From positions 496,001 to 560,000 of the forward strand of contig NZ_FVZC01000008.1 of NCBI RefSeq assembly GCF_900166585.1: 64,000 nt of DNA. Direction: 5' to 3'. The notes below the pieces were generated by a model. That model saw only the letters and a list, made by a program, of their open reading frames with translations, did no database searches and was not told the origin of the DNA. The DNA is from Mesobacillus jeotgali. Lineage in GTDB: Bacteria > Bacillota > Bacilli > Bacillales > Cytobacillaceae. Shown here piece after piece: positions 43,882 to 54,061 of the stretch (its first letter is position 1; each line of letters starts with the position of its first letter). The position numbers were made by a program, and so were the translations under genes.

Positions 43882-44826
43882 ATGGGTTCTTCGTTGAAAA
43901 ACGGGTTGATAGTTGGATTGAAGACGACCTGGGCGCTGGGGAAGGTCATTTTTCCCGTTACTCTAATTGTTTCGATCCTGCAATACACTCCTGTCCTGCC
44001 CTGGGTCATCGAAATGATCACACCTTTGATGTCGTTGCTTGGCTTGTCAGGAGATGCGGCGATTCCGCTCGTCATCGGGAATTTTCTTAATTTGTACGCG
44101 GCCATCGGTGCTATATTGACCCTTGATCTGACGGTAAAAGAAGTTTTCATCATCGCAGTGATGCTGAGCTTTTCGCACAATATGCTTGTTGAATCAAGTG
44201 TTGCCGTCAAAGTCGGTGTCAAGCTATGGGTCATCGTCCTTGTTCGTTTGGGGCTTGCGTTCTTATCAGCAATTGTCATTAATCTTGTTTGGAATGGCGG
44301 TTCTGAAATGGCGCAATATGGAATGATTCCTCCCAAAAGTGAAGCAGTTTCCGGATGGGGATCGATTCTGCTTGAAAGCATCACAAAGGCTGGAATCGGC
44401 ATATTCCAGCTTGCCCTCATAGTCATCCCGCTTATGGTGGTCGTGCAAATCATGAAGGATAAGCAATGGCTTGCCATTTTTTCAAAATGGATGGCTCCTG
44501 CAACAAAGGCGCTCGGCATGAAAGAAAACACATCGACAACGATGGCGGCTGGCCTGCTGTTCGGCCTTGCCTTCGGTGCGGGAGTGATGATTCAGGCGGT
44601 CAAGGAGGATGGAGTCAGCAAGAAGGATGTCACACTTGCGTTCATATTCCTTGTAGCCTGCCACGCAGTCGTTGAGGATACACTAATTTTTGTTCCGCTC
44701 GGCATACCGGTGCTGCCGCTATTATTGATCCGCCTGGGAATCGCCATTCTTTTGACCATAGTAGTCGCGTTCATCTGGAACCGCGCGGACATCGCAAAAA
44801 GAAAGGAAGCAGTATATGAGCAATAA
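43882..44826 (+). CDS. yvoD: Nucleoside-recognition (Gate) domain membrane protein YvoD
   Basis: A 314-residue membrane protein with about eight helices and two nucleoside-recognition/Gate modules, seen in [19 protein letters not shown] and [14 protein letters not shown] in the first half and [23 protein letters not shown] and [16 protein letters not shown] in the second. The position between lgt and ppaX matches B. subtilis yvoD. The biochemical function is unknown and transport is only inferred. ATG start with GGGAGAG upstream. It overlaps ppaX by 11 bp. Confidence 0.88.
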   Translation: MGSSLKNGLIVGLKTTWALGKVIFPVTLIVSILQYTPVLPWVIEMITPLMSLLGLSGDAAIPLVIGNFLNLYAAIGAILTLDLTVKEVFIIAVMLSFSHNMLVESSVAVKVGVKLWVIVLVRLGLAFLSAIVINLVWNGGSEMAQYGMIPPKSEAVSGWGSILLESITKAGIGIFQLALIVIPLMVVVQIMKDKQWLAIFSKWMAPATKALGMKENTSTTMAAGLLFGLAFGAGVMIQAVKEDGVSKKDVTLAFIFLVACHAVVEDTLIFVPLGIPVLPLLLIRLGIAILLTIVVAFIWNRADIAKRKEAVYEQ

Positions 44827-45460
44827 AATAGACACGGTCCTGTTCGATTTGGATGGGACGTTAATTGACACAAATGAATTGATTATCTCCTCGTTCCTCC
44901 ACACAATGGAAAGCTATTATCCTGGCCAGTATAAACGGGAGGATGTCCTTCCGTTTCTTGGGCCGTCACTTAAGGAAACATTTGAGCCGATGAGCCCTGA
45001 AGGATATGAGGAAATGATCAAAACCTACCGTACTTACAATCTGGCAAACCATGACCTGCTGGTAAAAAGCTTTGAGGGTGTATACGAAACGGTCAGAACC
45101 CTGAAGGAAAATGGCTTTCATCTTGGAATCGTCACGACGAAGATGTCGGATGTTGTTCAGATGGGGCTGAAACTGACAGGTCTCGATGAGTTCTTCGAGG
45201 TCATTGTGGCGCTTGATCATGTCGAAAAAGCGAAGCCGGACCCGGAGCCGCTTTTAAAAGCATTGGACTTGCTTGGTTCCTCACCTGACCGGGCAATTAT
45301 GGTCGGCGATAACCACCATGACATTCTTGGCGGCAAAAATGCCGGTACGAAGACGGCCGGCGTTGCCTGGTCAATCAAAGGAAGAGAGCATCTGGAACAG
45401 TACAAGCCTGATTACATTCTCGAAAAGATGGCTGATATCCTGCCGATCCTCGGGGTGTAA
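44816..45460 (+). CDS. ppaX: Pyrophosphatase PpaX
   Basis: A 214-residue HAD-family pyrophosphatase: motif [17 protein letters not shown], motif [12 protein letters not shown], motif III Lys in [15 protein letters not shown], motif [18 protein letters not shown]. In B. subtilis PpaX removes the pyrophosphate formed when HprK dephosphorylates P-Ser-HPr. The linkage to hprK in this cluster supports that role. ATG start behind AAGGAAGCAG inside the end of yvoD. yvoF starts 2 bp after its stop. Confidence 0.95.
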   Translation: MSNKIDTVLFDLDGTLIDTNELIISSFLHTMESYYPGQYKREDVLPFLGPSLKETFEPMSPEGYEEMIKTYRTYNLANHDLLVKSFEGVYETVRTLKENGFHLGIVTTKMSDVVQMGLKLTGLDEFFEVIVALDHVEKAKPDPEPLLKALDLLGSSPDRAIMVGDNHHDILGGKNAGTKTAGVAWSIKGREHLEQYKPDYILEKMADILPILGV

Positions 45461-45461
45461 A

Positions 45462-46007
45462 ATGAGAAGGACGACTCGTTATCGAGTAGAAGGAGCAAAT
45501 TCGCTCTGGCATGTGTATAAAACCGTCCCGTTCATGAAGGTCGTCAAAAACTTCGTCGTCATCCAGGTGGCACGCTACACGCCATTCCTCGGATTGAAAA
45601 ACTGGCTTTACCGGACATTCTTACGGATGAAAGTCGGCGACCAGACATCCTTCGCGCTGATGGTCATGCTTGATGTGATGTTCCCGGAAAAAATTTCGGT
45701 CGGCCGCAACACGGTCATCGGATACAACACCACCATCCTGGCGCACGAGTACCTGATCAGGGAATACCGGCTCGGCGATGTCGAAATCGGCAGTGAAGTC
45801 ATGATTGGCGCCAATTCCACGATCATGCCAGGCATTAAAATCGGCGATGGGGCGATCGTCTCCGCCGGAACACTTGTCCACAAAGACGTCCCTGAAGGCG
45901 CCTTTGTAGGAGGCAACCCGATGCGCGTCATCTACACCAAGGAAGAACTCGCAAAACGCTGGGCGAATGATGAAATATATGGAACAAAAAGCGAAGCGGA
46001 TTACTGA
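45462..46007 (+). CDS. yvoF: YvoF-like acetyltransferase (left-handed beta-helix, hexapeptide)
   Basis: A 181-residue protein of the hexapeptide-repeat (LbH) acyltransferase family. The helix coils run from about 80 to 160: ISVGRNTVIGYNTTILAHEY, VEIGSEVMIGANSTIMPG, IKIGDGAIVSAGTLVHKD, VPEGAFVGGNPMRVI, ending like maltose/galactoside O-acetyltransferases. The acceptor is unknown. The ATG at 45462 (MRRTTRYRVEG) is the only start consistent with the family. The longer open frame overlaps ppaX and is spurious. Last gene of the hprK cluster. Confidence 0.9.
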   Translation: MRRTTRYRVEGANSLWHVYKTVPFMKVVKNFVVIQVARYTPFLGLKNWLYRTFLRMKVGDQTSFALMVMLDVMFPEKISVGRNTVIGYNTTILAHEYLIREYRLGDVEIGSEVMIGANSTIMPGIKIGDGAIVSAGTLVHKDVPEGAFVGGNPMRVIYTKEELAKRWANDEIYGTKSEADY

Positions 46008-46026
46008 TATCCGCTTCGCTTTTTTT
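45991..46026 (+). terminator. Terminator of the hprK cluster, overlapping the yvoF stop
   Basis: A perfect 11-bp stem GCGAAGCGGAT / ATCCGCTTCGC followed by seven T residues. The left arm lies in the last codons of yvoF. Confidence 0.94.
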
Positions 46027-46054
46027 GTGTGTTATGGCAATCCAGTTTTTTGGA

Positions 46055-46340
46055 TGTGGTTGATATATTGGAAAAAGTGATCGATAAAATTGAAAAACGA
46101 CTGATATATCCTGAAAAGTGGTCGATATATTTCTGTTTCCGCTAGTAAAATTCAGCAGGGTTTTTAAAATAGGTAATTTTTATTTCGATTTAATCTAATT
46201 CACTGCCAATCTATCGATGTGGTCGATATATTGGGAATAGTGATCGATAAAATCCGAAATGTGTTCGATAAAATTGAAAATCCACTGATAAATTCGATAA
46301 AGTGGCCGATAAAATTTCCATTTTCGCCAATAAAATTAAT
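46055..46340. repeat. Two copies of the TCGATATAT composite 20-21 bp array
   Basis: Block 1 has cores at 46062, 46083, 46103, 46124 and 46145 (steps 21, 20, 21, 21). Block 2 has cores at 46225, 46246, 46267, 46287, 46308 and 46329 (steps 21, 21, 20, 21, 21) and ends TTTTCGCCAATAAAAT. The short 20-bp step always involves the CTGATA variant, as in the 8.8 kb copy. The array lies between the convergent yvoF and the broken metallo-hydrolase gene. The 46150-46220 sequence between the blocks is AT-rich without clear structure. Confidence 0.88.
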
Positions 46341-46391
46341 TGGCCTGCAAATTCTACTGAAAATCACGTTAGAACTTGCGTTTAACTTCTT

Positions 46392-47237
46392 TTAATCTTC
46401 ATCTACAAACCTTCCATGCTCGGGCACCGCAATTTTTTCAAAATCCCTGACAAGTAAATCAAGATTCCGCTCCAGTTCCTCTCCTTCCATCGGCCTGCCG
46501 TGCCCGGTAATCGCACGCGCCGGGTGCAGGGCGTATAAGTCCTCAACGGATTTTCGCGCTGCCGGCCAATCGGGTGTTAAATACCTTGGGGGTCCGCTGA
46601 TTTCTTTTTTCTGGATGACTACTTTATATAATGATTCCTGTTTCACCGTGACAAAGGCATCGCCGGCAATCAATGTCCGGTCTGCCTCTCGGAAAAGAGA
46701 GATATGCCCCGGTGTATGGCCTGGTGTATGGACCCAGCTCCAGCCGTCCATTTAAGGCACCGTTCCATCCAGCGGCAGTGCCTTGATCAGGCTGCCGAGT
46801 TTGATGGCTTCGTTTGGATAAAGCTTCGCAGCCTTGGCAAGTAGTCCGCCATCTACAGTTGGATCGGGTTCAGGGTAATTTTTTACGCCGGACAAATAAG
46901 GCATCTCCAGTTCGTGTGCGTAAACATTCACATTCCATCGCTCCACCAGTTCGACCAGCGCACCCACATGATCAAAATGCCCGTGAGTGAGAATGATGGC
47001 TTTTGGCGGGTTATCGGACCCGAACAGTTTTTCTGCAGCCTCTAAAATGGAATCTGCTGACCTCGGCATTCCTGCATCAATCAGCACCCAGTCGTTTTTT
47101 TCACCAGGTATACCATAAAAACAAACATTTACAATTTGGGTAGTCAAATAGTGAACATCATTCGTTACTGCTTCTAAATCTCCACTGTCAATGGATGTAA
47201 CAGGAATGATTCTATCTTCAGCATTATTCTCCATCAA
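46392..47237 (-). pseudogene. Metallo-beta-lactamase-fold hydrolase interrupted by one in-frame stop codon
   Basis: Two adjacent frames in the same phase make one MBL protein of about 281 residues. The upstream part (46752-47237) holds LTHGHFDHVGAL (HxHxDH) and ends GTVP-TAA. The downstream part (46392-46751) begins directly with ATG and holds HTPGHTPGH, IAGDAF and ITGHGRPM, the remaining metal ligands. Neither half alone could form the binuclear metal site. A single nonsense change (TAA at 46752-46754) explains it. The stop-start juxtaposition TAA-ATG would permit reinitiation but not an active single chain. Sequencing error is possible. It is divergent from hisZ. Confidence 0.85.
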
Positions 47238-47343
47238 AACAGCCCTCCTTTTTGTTTAAGAACCTTTACCCGCTGTCCCTTAAGAAAAACAATACCCTTT
47301 TTGCACGTGCGATTTAAAAAAAGAAATCATGAAGAGCTAATGG

Positions 47344-47372
47344 TTGACGGATAATAAAATGAACGGTAAACT
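47344..47372 (+). promoter_or_regulatory. Likely SigA promoter of the his operon
   Basis: TTGACG (47344-47349), 17 bp, TAAACT (47367-47372). I see no T-box or other leader structure in the 90 bp before hisZ. Confidence 0.65.
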
Positions 47373-47462
47373 ACATATAACTTCATCTTATTACCATATT
47401 AGCGAACTAAAGGATTTCGATAATTTTAATAAAAAAACACCGCAACGAAGAGGGTGAACATA

Positions 47463-48638
47463 TTGAGTCGATTATTCATGTTTGAAAAACCACTTGGCAT
47501 GCGGGATACCCTTCCTGAGCTTCATGAAGCAAAGGAGAGAGTCCGCAGCGCGATTGAAACGGAAATGAAACGCTGGGGTTTCCAATTCATCGAAACTCCT
47601 GCGCTGGAATATTACGAAACGGTCGGAACAGCATCTGCCATCCTTGATCAGCAATTGTTCAAGCTATTGGACCAGCAGGGGCATACACTTGTACTCCGGC
47701 CCGATATGACGGCGCCGATTGCCAGGGTTGCAGCCTCAAAACTATACAAAGAACAAATACCATTACGACTGGCTTACTCCGCGAATGTCTACCGAGCCCA
47801 GCAGCGTGAAGGAGGGAGGCCGGCAGAGTTTGAGCAAATCGGTGTCGAGTGTATTGGAGATGACTCGGTTAGCGCTGATGGAGAAATGATTTCGCTGGCC
47901 ATTTCCTCACTGAAAAAGGCAGGATTAGAACAATTTCAGCTATCAGTGGGACATGTCGGCTTTGTCAACGAATTGTTCGTACAAATCCTTGGAAACGAGG
48001 AGCGAGCCAGGGAACTGACGAAATTTTTATATGAGAAGAATTATGTGGGCTATCGTGAGCATGTAAAATCACTTCCGCTGTCATCAATTGATTCACAAAG
48101 ATTGCTGGCATTCCTCGAGTTGCGCGGCGGTCCAGAAGTGATCGGCAAAGCATTGGAGCTCGTCGAGAACGGAAAAGGCAGGGCCGCACTTGACGAATTA
48201 AAGCTGCTCTGGGATGTCATCGAAGATTTCGGCGAGAGCAGCCGAATTAAATTTGACTTAACAATCGTAAGCCATATGAGCTACTATACAGGCATCTTAT
48301 TCGAGGTTTATGCAGGGATGGTCGGATTCCCGATCGGCAATGGCGGGCGCTATGATAAATTGCTTGAGAAATTCGGAAAAACAACCGGTGCGACAGGGTT
48401 TGCCATCAGGCTCGACCGACTGCTTGAAAGTCTCGGCGACCTTGGAGAATCGGACCCGGTTACATGCATCCTTTTCAGTCCGGAACGGAGAAAGGAAGCA
48501 TACCAGATGGCCATGCAAAAACGGGCAGATGGAGAGCGAATCGTTCTCCAGGATATCAGTGCGGTACGTAATCTTGATGCGTGCTCTGACGTCTATGCTA
48601 ATTGTGTTTTCCTTGTAGGGAAGGAGGGAGCGCGATGA
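47463..48638 (+). CDS. hisZ: ATP phosphoribosyltransferase regulatory subunit HisZ
   Basis: A 391-residue HisRS-like protein without tRNA-synthetase function. Class II motifs are visible ([31 protein letters not shown]), and HisRS-like [12 protein letters not shown] and [14 protein letters not shown] follow. HisZ pairs with short-form HisG to form an active, histidine-regulated ATP phosphoribosyltransferase. The start TTG at 47463 is favoured by GAGGGTG 7 bases upstream. A GTG at 47454 overlaps that site. First gene of the complete his operon. Its stop overlaps hisG by 4 bp. Confidence 0.94.
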   Translation: MSRLFMFEKPLGMRDTLPELHEAKERVRSAIETEMKRWGFQFIETPALEYYETVGTASAILDQQLFKLLDQQGHTLVLRPDMTAPIARVAASKLYKEQIPLRLAYSANVYRAQQREGGRPAEFEQIGVECIGDDSVSADGEMISLAISSLKKAGLEQFQLSVGHVGFVNELFVQILGNEERARELTKFLYEKNYVGYREHVKSLPLSSIDSQRLLAFLELRGGPEVIGKALELVENGKGRAALDELKLLWDVIEDFGESSRIKFDLTIVSHMSYYTGILFEVYAGMVGFPIGNGGRYDKLLEKFGKTTGATGFAIRLDRLLESLGDLGESDPVTCILFSPERRKEAYQMAMQKRADGERIVLQDISAVRNLDACSDVYANCVFLVGKEGAR

Positions 48639-49258
48639 ATGATCAGCTGACAATCGCCATGCCAAAGGGCAGGATTTTTACCGAAGCAGTTGATTTGCTC
48701 CGCAATGCCGGATTTGATCTTCCGCCTGAATTTGATGATTCGCGCAAGCTGATTATCGATGTCGAAGAGGAAAGATTTCGCTTCATACTGGCGAAGCCGA
48801 TGGATGTGGCTACATATGTTGAACATGGTGTTGCCGATCTTGGGATTGCTGGCAAGGACGTTCTTCTCGAGGAAGAACGGGATGTGTACGAGCTGCTTAA
48901 CCTGAAAATCAGCGGCTGTTATCTGGCAGTCGCTGGACTTCCAGATACGAAAATGAACGATGTTGCGCCGAAAATAGCGACGAAATATCCGAACATTGCT
49001 GCCGCTTATTTCCGCGAACAGGGTGAGCAGGTCGAGATTATTAAATTAAATGGATCCATTGAGCTTGCTCCGATGATTGGCCTTGCCGACCGGATTGTTG
49101 ACATTGTCTCAACAGGAAGAACCCTGAAAGAGAACGGTCTGGTGGAATATGAAACAATCACGGATGTCACTTCGAGATTGATCGTGAACCCGGTCAGTTA
49201 TCGGATCAAGGATGAACGGATCAGCGAACTGATCAAGAGGTTGAATGAAGTAATTTAA
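48635..49258 (+). CDS. hisG: ATP phosphoribosyltransferase catalytic subunit (short form)
   Basis: A 207-residue short-form HisG, lacking the C-terminal regulatory ACT-like domain and therefore dependent on HisZ. Motifs: [32 protein letters not shown] and the PRPP-binding [14 protein letters not shown]. It catalyses the first step of histidine synthesis, joining ATP and PRPP. The start is ATG at 48635 behind AAGGAGGGAG; an upstream open frame overlaps hisZ and is spurious. Coupled to hisZ through an ATGA overlap. Confidence 0.96.
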   Translation: MNDQLTIAMPKGRIFTEAVDLLRNAGFDLPPEFDDSRKLIIDVEEERFRFILAKPMDVATYVEHGVADLGIAGKDVLLEEERDVYELLNLKISGCYLAVAGLPDTKMNDVAPKIATKYPNIAAAYFREQGEQVEIIKLNGSIELAPMIGLADRIVDIVSTGRTLKENGLVEYETITDVTSRLIVNPVSYRIKDERISELIKRLNEVI

Positions 49259-49286
49259 TAGTTGAATCTGAAAGGATTTGATTTCA

Positions 49287-50552
49287 GTGGAAATTTTACA
49301 GATAGATGGCAATTTGTCGCTGAAACGAACGGTTGATGGCGGTACGGAGGAACAGCGCAAGGCCGTACAGGCAATCATCGCGGAAATAAGGTCCGAGGGC
49401 GACAAGGCTCTTAAGGCTTTTACCGAGAAATTCGACTCAGTGACGCTTGAGGAATTCCGTGTAACCGAGGAGGAAATCTCTGAAGCCTATAAGACCGTCA
49501 GCAGCCAGCTAGTCGACATCATCACCGAAGCAGCAGCCAATATTCGCAAATACCATGAAAAGCAGCTGCGCCCATCATGGATGACAACAGAGGAAAATGG
49601 CACGATGCTTGGCCAGAAGGTGACGCCGCTTGATTCGGTTGGTGTATATGTGCCAGGAGGAACCGCTGCATACCCATCTTCAGTCTTGATGAATGTCATT
49701 CCGGCCCGGACCGCCGGAGTAGAACGAATTGTCATGGTTTCGCCGCCGGGCATGGATGGGAAGCTTCCGGCTGGTGTGCTGGTTGCAGCACATATTGCCG
49801 GGATAAAAGAAATCTATAAAGTTGGCGGTGCACAGGCCATTGCGGCACTTGCGTATGGAACAGAAACCATTACACCAGTCGATAAAATCACAGGCCCAGG
49901 CAATATTTATGTGGCACTGGCTAAACGCGAAGTTTTCGGCGATGTCGCGATTGATATGATTGCAGGGCCTAGTGAGATCGGAATCCTCGCCGATGATACA
50001 GCGAGAGCCAATGAAATTGCGGCCGACCTGCTTTCCCAGGCGGAGCACGACCCACGCGCATGTGCCGTTTTGGTGACAACGTCCCGTACCCTGGCGGAAG
50101 ATGTGCAGGACGAGGTGTATAAACAGCTGTCGCAATTGCCGCGAAAAGAAATCGCTGCAGCCTCCATTGAGGACTTTGGCGCAATCTATGTCGCATCAGA
50201 TTTGGATGAAGCCATCGGAGCGATTAACCAGCTGGCTCCTGAACACCTTGAAATTGTTACGGAAAATCCAGTTGAATTGCTCGGCAAAATCAAGCACGCG
50301 GGAGCAATTTTTCTCGGCAGATATAGCTCGGAACCAGTAGGGGATTATTTTGCCGGACCGAATCATGTCCTTCCGACGAATGGAACAGCGCGCTTTTCAA
50401 GTCCGTTGAGCGTCGAGGATTTCCAGAAAAAATCAAGCATCATTTTATACAGTGAGCAGGCAATGAAAGATAATGGTGCGAAAATTGCCGAATTCGCAAG
50501 GCTTGAAGGGCTTGAAGCACACGCCCGTGCAGTAGAGGCGCGGCTGAAATAA
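49287..50552 (+). CDS. hisD: Histidinol dehydrogenase
   Basis: A 421-residue zinc enzyme catalysing the last two oxidations, L-histidinol to L-histidine. Motifs: [68 protein letters not shown], and the base-pair of residues in LAPEHLEI with [18 protein letters not shown] start at 49287 is favoured by spacing from AAAGGA. A TTG at 49278 is almost on top of that site. 28 bp after hisG. Confidence 0.97.
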   Translation: MEILQIDGNLSLKRTVDGGTEEQRKAVQAIIAEIRSEGDKALKAFTEKFDSVTLEEFRVTEEEISEAYKTVSSQLVDIITEAAANIRKYHEKQLRPSWMTTEENGTMLGQKVTPLDSVGVYVPGGTAAYPSSVLMNVIPARTAGVERIVMVSPPGMDGKLPAGVLVAAHIAGIKEIYKVGGAQAIAALAYGTETITPVDKITGPGNIYVALAKREVFGDVAIDMIAGPSEIGILADDTARANEIAADLLSQAEHDPRACAVLVTTSRTLAEDVQDEVYKQLSQLPRKEIAAASIEDFGAIYVASDLDEAIGAINQLAPEHLEIVTENPVELLGKIKHAGAIFLGRYSSEPVGDYFAGPNHVLPTNGTARFSSPLSVEDFQKKSSIILYSEQAMKDNGAKIAEFARLEGLEAHARAVEARLK

Positions 50553-50576
50553 GAATTTTTCCAGGAGGTACATTTC

Positions 50577-51164
50577 ATGGAACGGATTGCAACAGTGAAC
50601 AGGTATACAAATGAAACAAAAATAGATTTAACTTTTGGGATTGATGGGGAAGGAAAATCCTCTCTCGAAACAGGAGTGCCTTTTCTCTCTCACATGCTCG
50701 ATTTATTTGCGAAGCACGGACAGTTTGACCTGAATGTGGATGCAAAGGGTGATGTTGAGGTTGATGGCCACCATACAACCGAGGATATCGGCATTTGCAT
50801 CGGTCAGGCGCTCCGCGAAGCACTAGGAGATAAAAAGGGAATCAAACGCTACGGAAACGCCTTTGTGCCGATGGATGAGGCACTTGCACAGGTTGTAATC
50901 GATCTAAGCAACCGTCCGCACCTCGAAATGCGCGCAGAATTCCCTGCCCAGCAGGTCGGAACTTTCGATGTTGAGCTTGTCCATGAATTTCTCTGGAAGC
51001 TTGCACTTGAAGCGAGAATGAACCTGCACGTTATCGTACATTACGGAAAAAATACACACCATATGATAGAGGCAGTATTTAAGGCGCTTGGGCGAGCACT
51101 TGACGAAGCAACGACCATCGACCCGCGCATAAAAGGTGTTCCTTCAACGAAGGGGATGCTGTAA
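50577..51164 (+). CDS. hisB: Imidazoleglycerol-phosphate dehydratase
   Basis: A 195-residue monofunctional HisB. Manganese-binding His motifs: LSHMLDLFAKHGQFDL, DGHHTTEDIGI, VHEFLWKLALEARMNLHV and KNTHHMIEAVFKALGRAL, plus DLSNRPHLE. It converts imidazoleglycerol phosphate to imidazoleacetol phosphate. ATG start behind AGGAGG. The following 104-bp gap to hisH is the largest in the operon and carries three AAATGCT copies at uneven spacing. hisC is not in the operon, as in other Bacillus. Confidence 0.97.
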   Translation: MERIATVNRYTNETKIDLTFGIDGEGKSSLETGVPFLSHMLDLFAKHGQFDLNVDAKGDVEVDGHHTTEDIGICIGQALREALGDKKGIKRYGNAFVPMDEALAQVVIDLSNRPHLEMRAEFPAQQVGTFDVELVHEFLWKLALEARMNLHVIVHYGKNTHHMIEAVFKALGRALDEATTIDPRIKGVPSTKGML

Positions 51165-51268
51165 AGAGATTTAAAATGCAAAAAATGCTCCAATAGCAAA
51201 AATGCTGTTAGAAACCGTTAAATAAAAGAAATGCTCTAAGAGATCTTCAAACGGAAGGAAGTTGAACC

Positions 51269-51910
51269 ATGATTGGCATCGTCGATTACGGAATGGGCAA
51301 TTTGTTCAGCGTAAGCAAAGCGCTTGAACGGCTGGATGCGCCCTATTTCATCTCACAATATAAAGAAGGATTAATGGAAGCAGATGCATTGCTTGTTCCC
51401 GGCGTTGGTTCATTCCGAGACGCAATGGACGTGTTGAATCGAACTGGTTTGACGGATATGATCCGGAATTTTGCTGCGACAGGCAAGCCAGTGCTTGGCA
51501 TTTGCCTTGGCATGCAGCTGCTGTTTGAAGAAAGTACAGAGAATGGCCTGACAGAAGGTTTGAAGCTTTTGCCTGGAAAAGTCGGCCGTTTCAGCGGAAA
51601 GACAGCTGATGGGGAGTCCTACAAGGTGCCGCATATGGGTTGGAACAAGCTTCGGTTTACCGGTGAATCGCCTCTGCTTGATTCTCTTCAAGAGGATTAT
51701 GTGTACTTCGTTCATTCTTATTATGTAAAAACGGATGACCAGGACGTGCTTGTTGCAGTTGGGGATTATTATGATATCGAAGTGCCGGCCATAGTGGGCA
51801 GAGGGAATATATACGGCATGCAATTCCATCCGGAAAAAAGCAGTGACATGGGAATGGGGCTGCTCCGCAACTTTACGAAACTTGCAGCAGAAAGGAAGTC
51901 TGAGCAATGA
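51269..51910 (+). CDS. hisH: Imidazole glycerol phosphate synthase, glutaminase subunit
   Basis: A 213-residue class I glutamine amidotransferase. The nucleophile Cys is in [16 protein letters not shown], and the His-Glu pair in [11 protein letters not shown]. It feeds ammonia to HisF for synthesis of IGP and AICAR from PRFAR. ATG start behind GGAAGGAAG. Overlaps hisA by 4 bp. Confidence 0.97.
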   Translation: MIGIVDYGMGNLFSVSKALERLDAPYFISQYKEGLMEADALLVPGVGSFRDAMDVLNRTGLTDMIRNFAATGKPVLGICLGMQLLFEESTENGLTEGLKLLPGKVGRFSGKTADGESYKVPHMGWNKLRFTGESPLLDSLQEDYVYFVHSYYVKTDDQDVLVAVGDYYDIEVPAIVGRGNIYGMQFHPEKSSDMGMGLLRNFTKLAAERKSEQ

Positions 51911-52638
51911 AATTCACCATCTACCCGGCAATCGACATGCGCGGCGGAAAATGTGTCCGGCTGCTGCAGGGCGATTATGATAAGGAAACAGTGTATGGGG
52001 ATTCGCCCTTCGAAATGGCTAAGAAATTCGCCGCGGAAGGTGCGGAGTGGATTCACATGGTTGATCTCGACGGTGCCAGGGATGGCAAGCGCGTTAATGA
52101 TCAGTTTGTTATCCAGGCAGCTCAGGAGCTAGGCGTGAACGTACAGATTGGCGGCGGAATTCGCAGCGAATCGGACATCACCCATTATCTTGAAAATGGT
52201 GTTAACCGTGTCATCATCGGAAGCATCGCGGTTTCCAATCCTGAATTTGCAGAGGAGATGGTCAGGAAGTACGGCGCCAAAATCGCAATCGGCCTTGACG
52301 CCAAAAACGGCTTTGTCGCAACACACGGCTGGCTGAACACTTCCGAAGTGAGCGCTCTTGAGCTAGGCAAAAGATTCGCTGATGCCGGTGCCGAAACATT
52401 CATTTTTACCGATATTGCAACGGATGGCACACTTGCTGGACCAAACGCCGAGGCAACACGTCAACTAGCATTGGAAACAGGAAAAAGCGTCATAGCTTCT
52501 GGGGGTGTCAGCTCGCTTGACGACCTGGCTGATCTCCGTCGGTTAAGTAAAGATGGCGTCAGCGGTGCGATTGTCGGCAAAGCCATTTATGAAGGCCGCT
52601 TTTCGGTAAAATCAGCGCTGGAAATGGGGAATGCCTGA
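51907..52638 (+). CDS. hisA: ProFAR isomerase
   Basis: A 243-residue TIM-barrel enzyme. The catalytic Asp pair is in [19 protein letters not shown] and [14 protein letters not shown], with half-barrel phosphate motifs [12 protein letters not shown] and [14 protein letters not shown]. It isomerises ProFAR to PRFAR. Overlaps hisH by 4 bp, and its stop codon shares a base with the hisF start. Confidence 0.97.
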   Translation: MKFTIYPAIDMRGGKCVRLLQGDYDKETVYGDSPFEMAKKFAAEGAEWIHMVDLDGARDGKRVNDQFVIQAAQELGVNVQIGGGIRSESDITHYLENGVNRVIIGSIAVSNPEFAEEMVRKYGAKIAIGLDAKNGFVATHGWLNTSEVSALELGKRFADAGAETFIFTDIATDGTLAGPNAEATRQLALETGKSVIASGGVSSLDDLADLRRLSKDGVSGAIVGKAIYEGRFSVKSALEMGNA

Positions 52639-53396
52639 TGTTAAGCAAACGGATTATTCCCTGTCTTGATGTTAAGGATGGACGCGTCGTAAAAGGAATT
52701 CAGTTCGTCCAGCTCCGTGATGCCGGCGACCCGGTCGAGCTTGCCAGGTTCTATGACGAGCAGGGAGCAGACGAGCTTGTGTTCCTCGATATCTCAGCTT
52801 CTGTCGAAGGCAGGAAAACCATGGTCGAGGTGGTCAGGGAAGTGGCCTCAGAACTGGCGATTCCTTTTACAGTTGGAGGAGGAATCAACACTCTCGAAGA
52901 TATGAAGAAAATGCTCCGTTCGGGTGCTGATAAGGTATCCCTGAACACCGCAGCTGTGAACAACCCGAAACTCATCGCACAGGGATCTGATTATTTTGGC
53001 GCCCAGTGCATTGTCGTTGCGATTGATGCAAAGTTTGATCCCGAGCTCGGTTCATGGCGGGTGTATACCCACGGCGGCCGCACCTCGACAGAATGGGAAG
53101 TCATTGAATGGGCAAAAGAAGCCGTTCGCCTCGGCGCAGGGGAAATCCTCCTCACGAGCATGGACAGCGACGGTGAAAAGAATGGATTCGACCTTGAGTT
53201 GACGCGTGCCGTCAGTGAAGCGGTGACAGTTCCGGTCATTGCTTCAGGCGGTGCCGGAAACGCCGACCATTTTGTCGAAGCTTTTATTGAAGGAAAAGCA
53301 GATGCCGCCCTCGCCGCATCGATTTTCCACTACCGCGAAACATCGGTTAAAGAAGTGAAATCCCACCTCCAAGAAAAAGGAGTGACAGTACGATGA
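52638..53396 (+). CDS. hisF: Imidazole glycerol phosphate synthase, cyclase subunit
   Basis: A 252-residue TIM-barrel cyclase. Catalytic Asp residues are in [20 protein letters not shown] and [15 protein letters not shown]. Phosphate motifs are [12 protein letters not shown] and [13 protein letters not shown]. It works with HisH. The start is ATG at 52638, sharing the last A of the hisA stop. It overlaps hisI by 4 bp. Confidence 0.97.
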   Translation: MLSKRIIPCLDVKDGRVVKGIQFVQLRDAGDPVELARFYDEQGADELVFLDISASVEGRKTMVEVVREVASELAIPFTVGGGINTLEDMKKMLRSGADKVSLNTAAVNNPKLIAQGSDYFGAQCIVVAIDAKFDPELGSWRVYTHGGRTSTEWEVIEWAKEAVRLGAGEILLTSMDSDGEKNGFDLELTRAVSEAVTVPVIASGGAGNADHFVEAFIEGKADAALAASIFHYRETSVKEVKSHLQEKGVTVR

Positions 53397-54037
53397 ATAT
53401 AGAAGAATTGAAATTCGACGCCAGCGGGCTGATTACCACCGTCGTTCAGGATGCAGCGACACGTGAAGTCCTGACTGTAGCCTACATGAATAAAGAGTCG
53501 CTCGCAAAATCTCTGGAAACACGAGAGACCTGGTTCTACAGCCGTTCCCGCCAGGAGCTCTGGCATAAGGGGGCAACTAGCGGCAATACCCAGAAAATCG
53601 TTGAGATCAAATACGATTGTGATGGGGACGCTCTGGTCGTTCTAGTTGAACCTGCCGGGCCAGCCTGCCATACAGGCGCAGTCAGCTGTTTTTCGGAAAA
53701 CCTGCTAGGTGAGATTGATACTGAAAGCACATCAATAGCCGATTTCGCCGTCATGCTCGAGCTGGAAAAAACGATTCGCGAGCGTGAGCAGACGATGCCA
53801 GAAGGCGCCTATACCACCTACCTGTTTGAAAAAGGGGTGGACAAGATCCTGAAAAAAGTAGGCGAAGAAGCCTCCGAAGTCATCATTGCCGCCAAAAACC
53901 GGGATGCTGAAGAACTAAAATGGGAAGCCGCCGATTTGCTGTATCATCTGATGGTCCTGTTGCAGGAGCAAAAGCTGCCTCTAAAAGAGGTACTTGGAGT
54001 TTTAAATAAAAGGAAGAAACCCAGCGCTGGAGAGTAA
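53393..54037 (+). CDS. hisI: Bifunctional PR-AMP cyclohydrolase / PR-ATP pyrophosphatase
   Basis: A 214-residue HisIE fusion. The N-terminal cyclohydrolase (about 1-115) has [22 protein letters not shown] and the zinc/magnesium motif [22 protein letters not shown]. The C-terminal pyrophosphohydrolase (about 125-210) has [15 protein letters not shown] and [13 protein letters not shown]. It carries out steps 2 and 3 of the pathway. Last gene of hisZGDBHAFI. The terminator begins within its last codons. Confidence 0.97.
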   Translation: MNIEELKFDASGLITTVVQDAATREVLTVAYMNKESLAKSLETRETWFYSRSRQELWHKGATSGNTQKIVEIKYDCDGDALVVLVEPAGPACHTGAVSCFSENLLGEIDTESTSIADFAVMLELEKTIREREQTMPEGAYTTYLFEKGVDKILKKVGEEASEVIIAAKNRDAEELKWEAADLLYHLMVLLQEQKLPLKEVLGVLNKRKKPSAGE

Positions 54038-54058
54038 ATCGCGCTGGGTTTGTTTTTT
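54018..54058 (+). terminator. Terminator of the his operon, overlapping the hisI stop
   Basis: AACCCAGCG(C) pairs with (G)CGCTGGGTT around the stop codon region, followed by TGTTTTTT. Confidence 0.88.
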
Positions 54059-54061
54059 GGA

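Noticed and set aside
47238..47462. T-box or other histidine-responsive leader before hisZ
   Set aside because: No AGGGTGG core, stem I motifs or terminator hairpin could be found. Only an ordinary promoter is visible.
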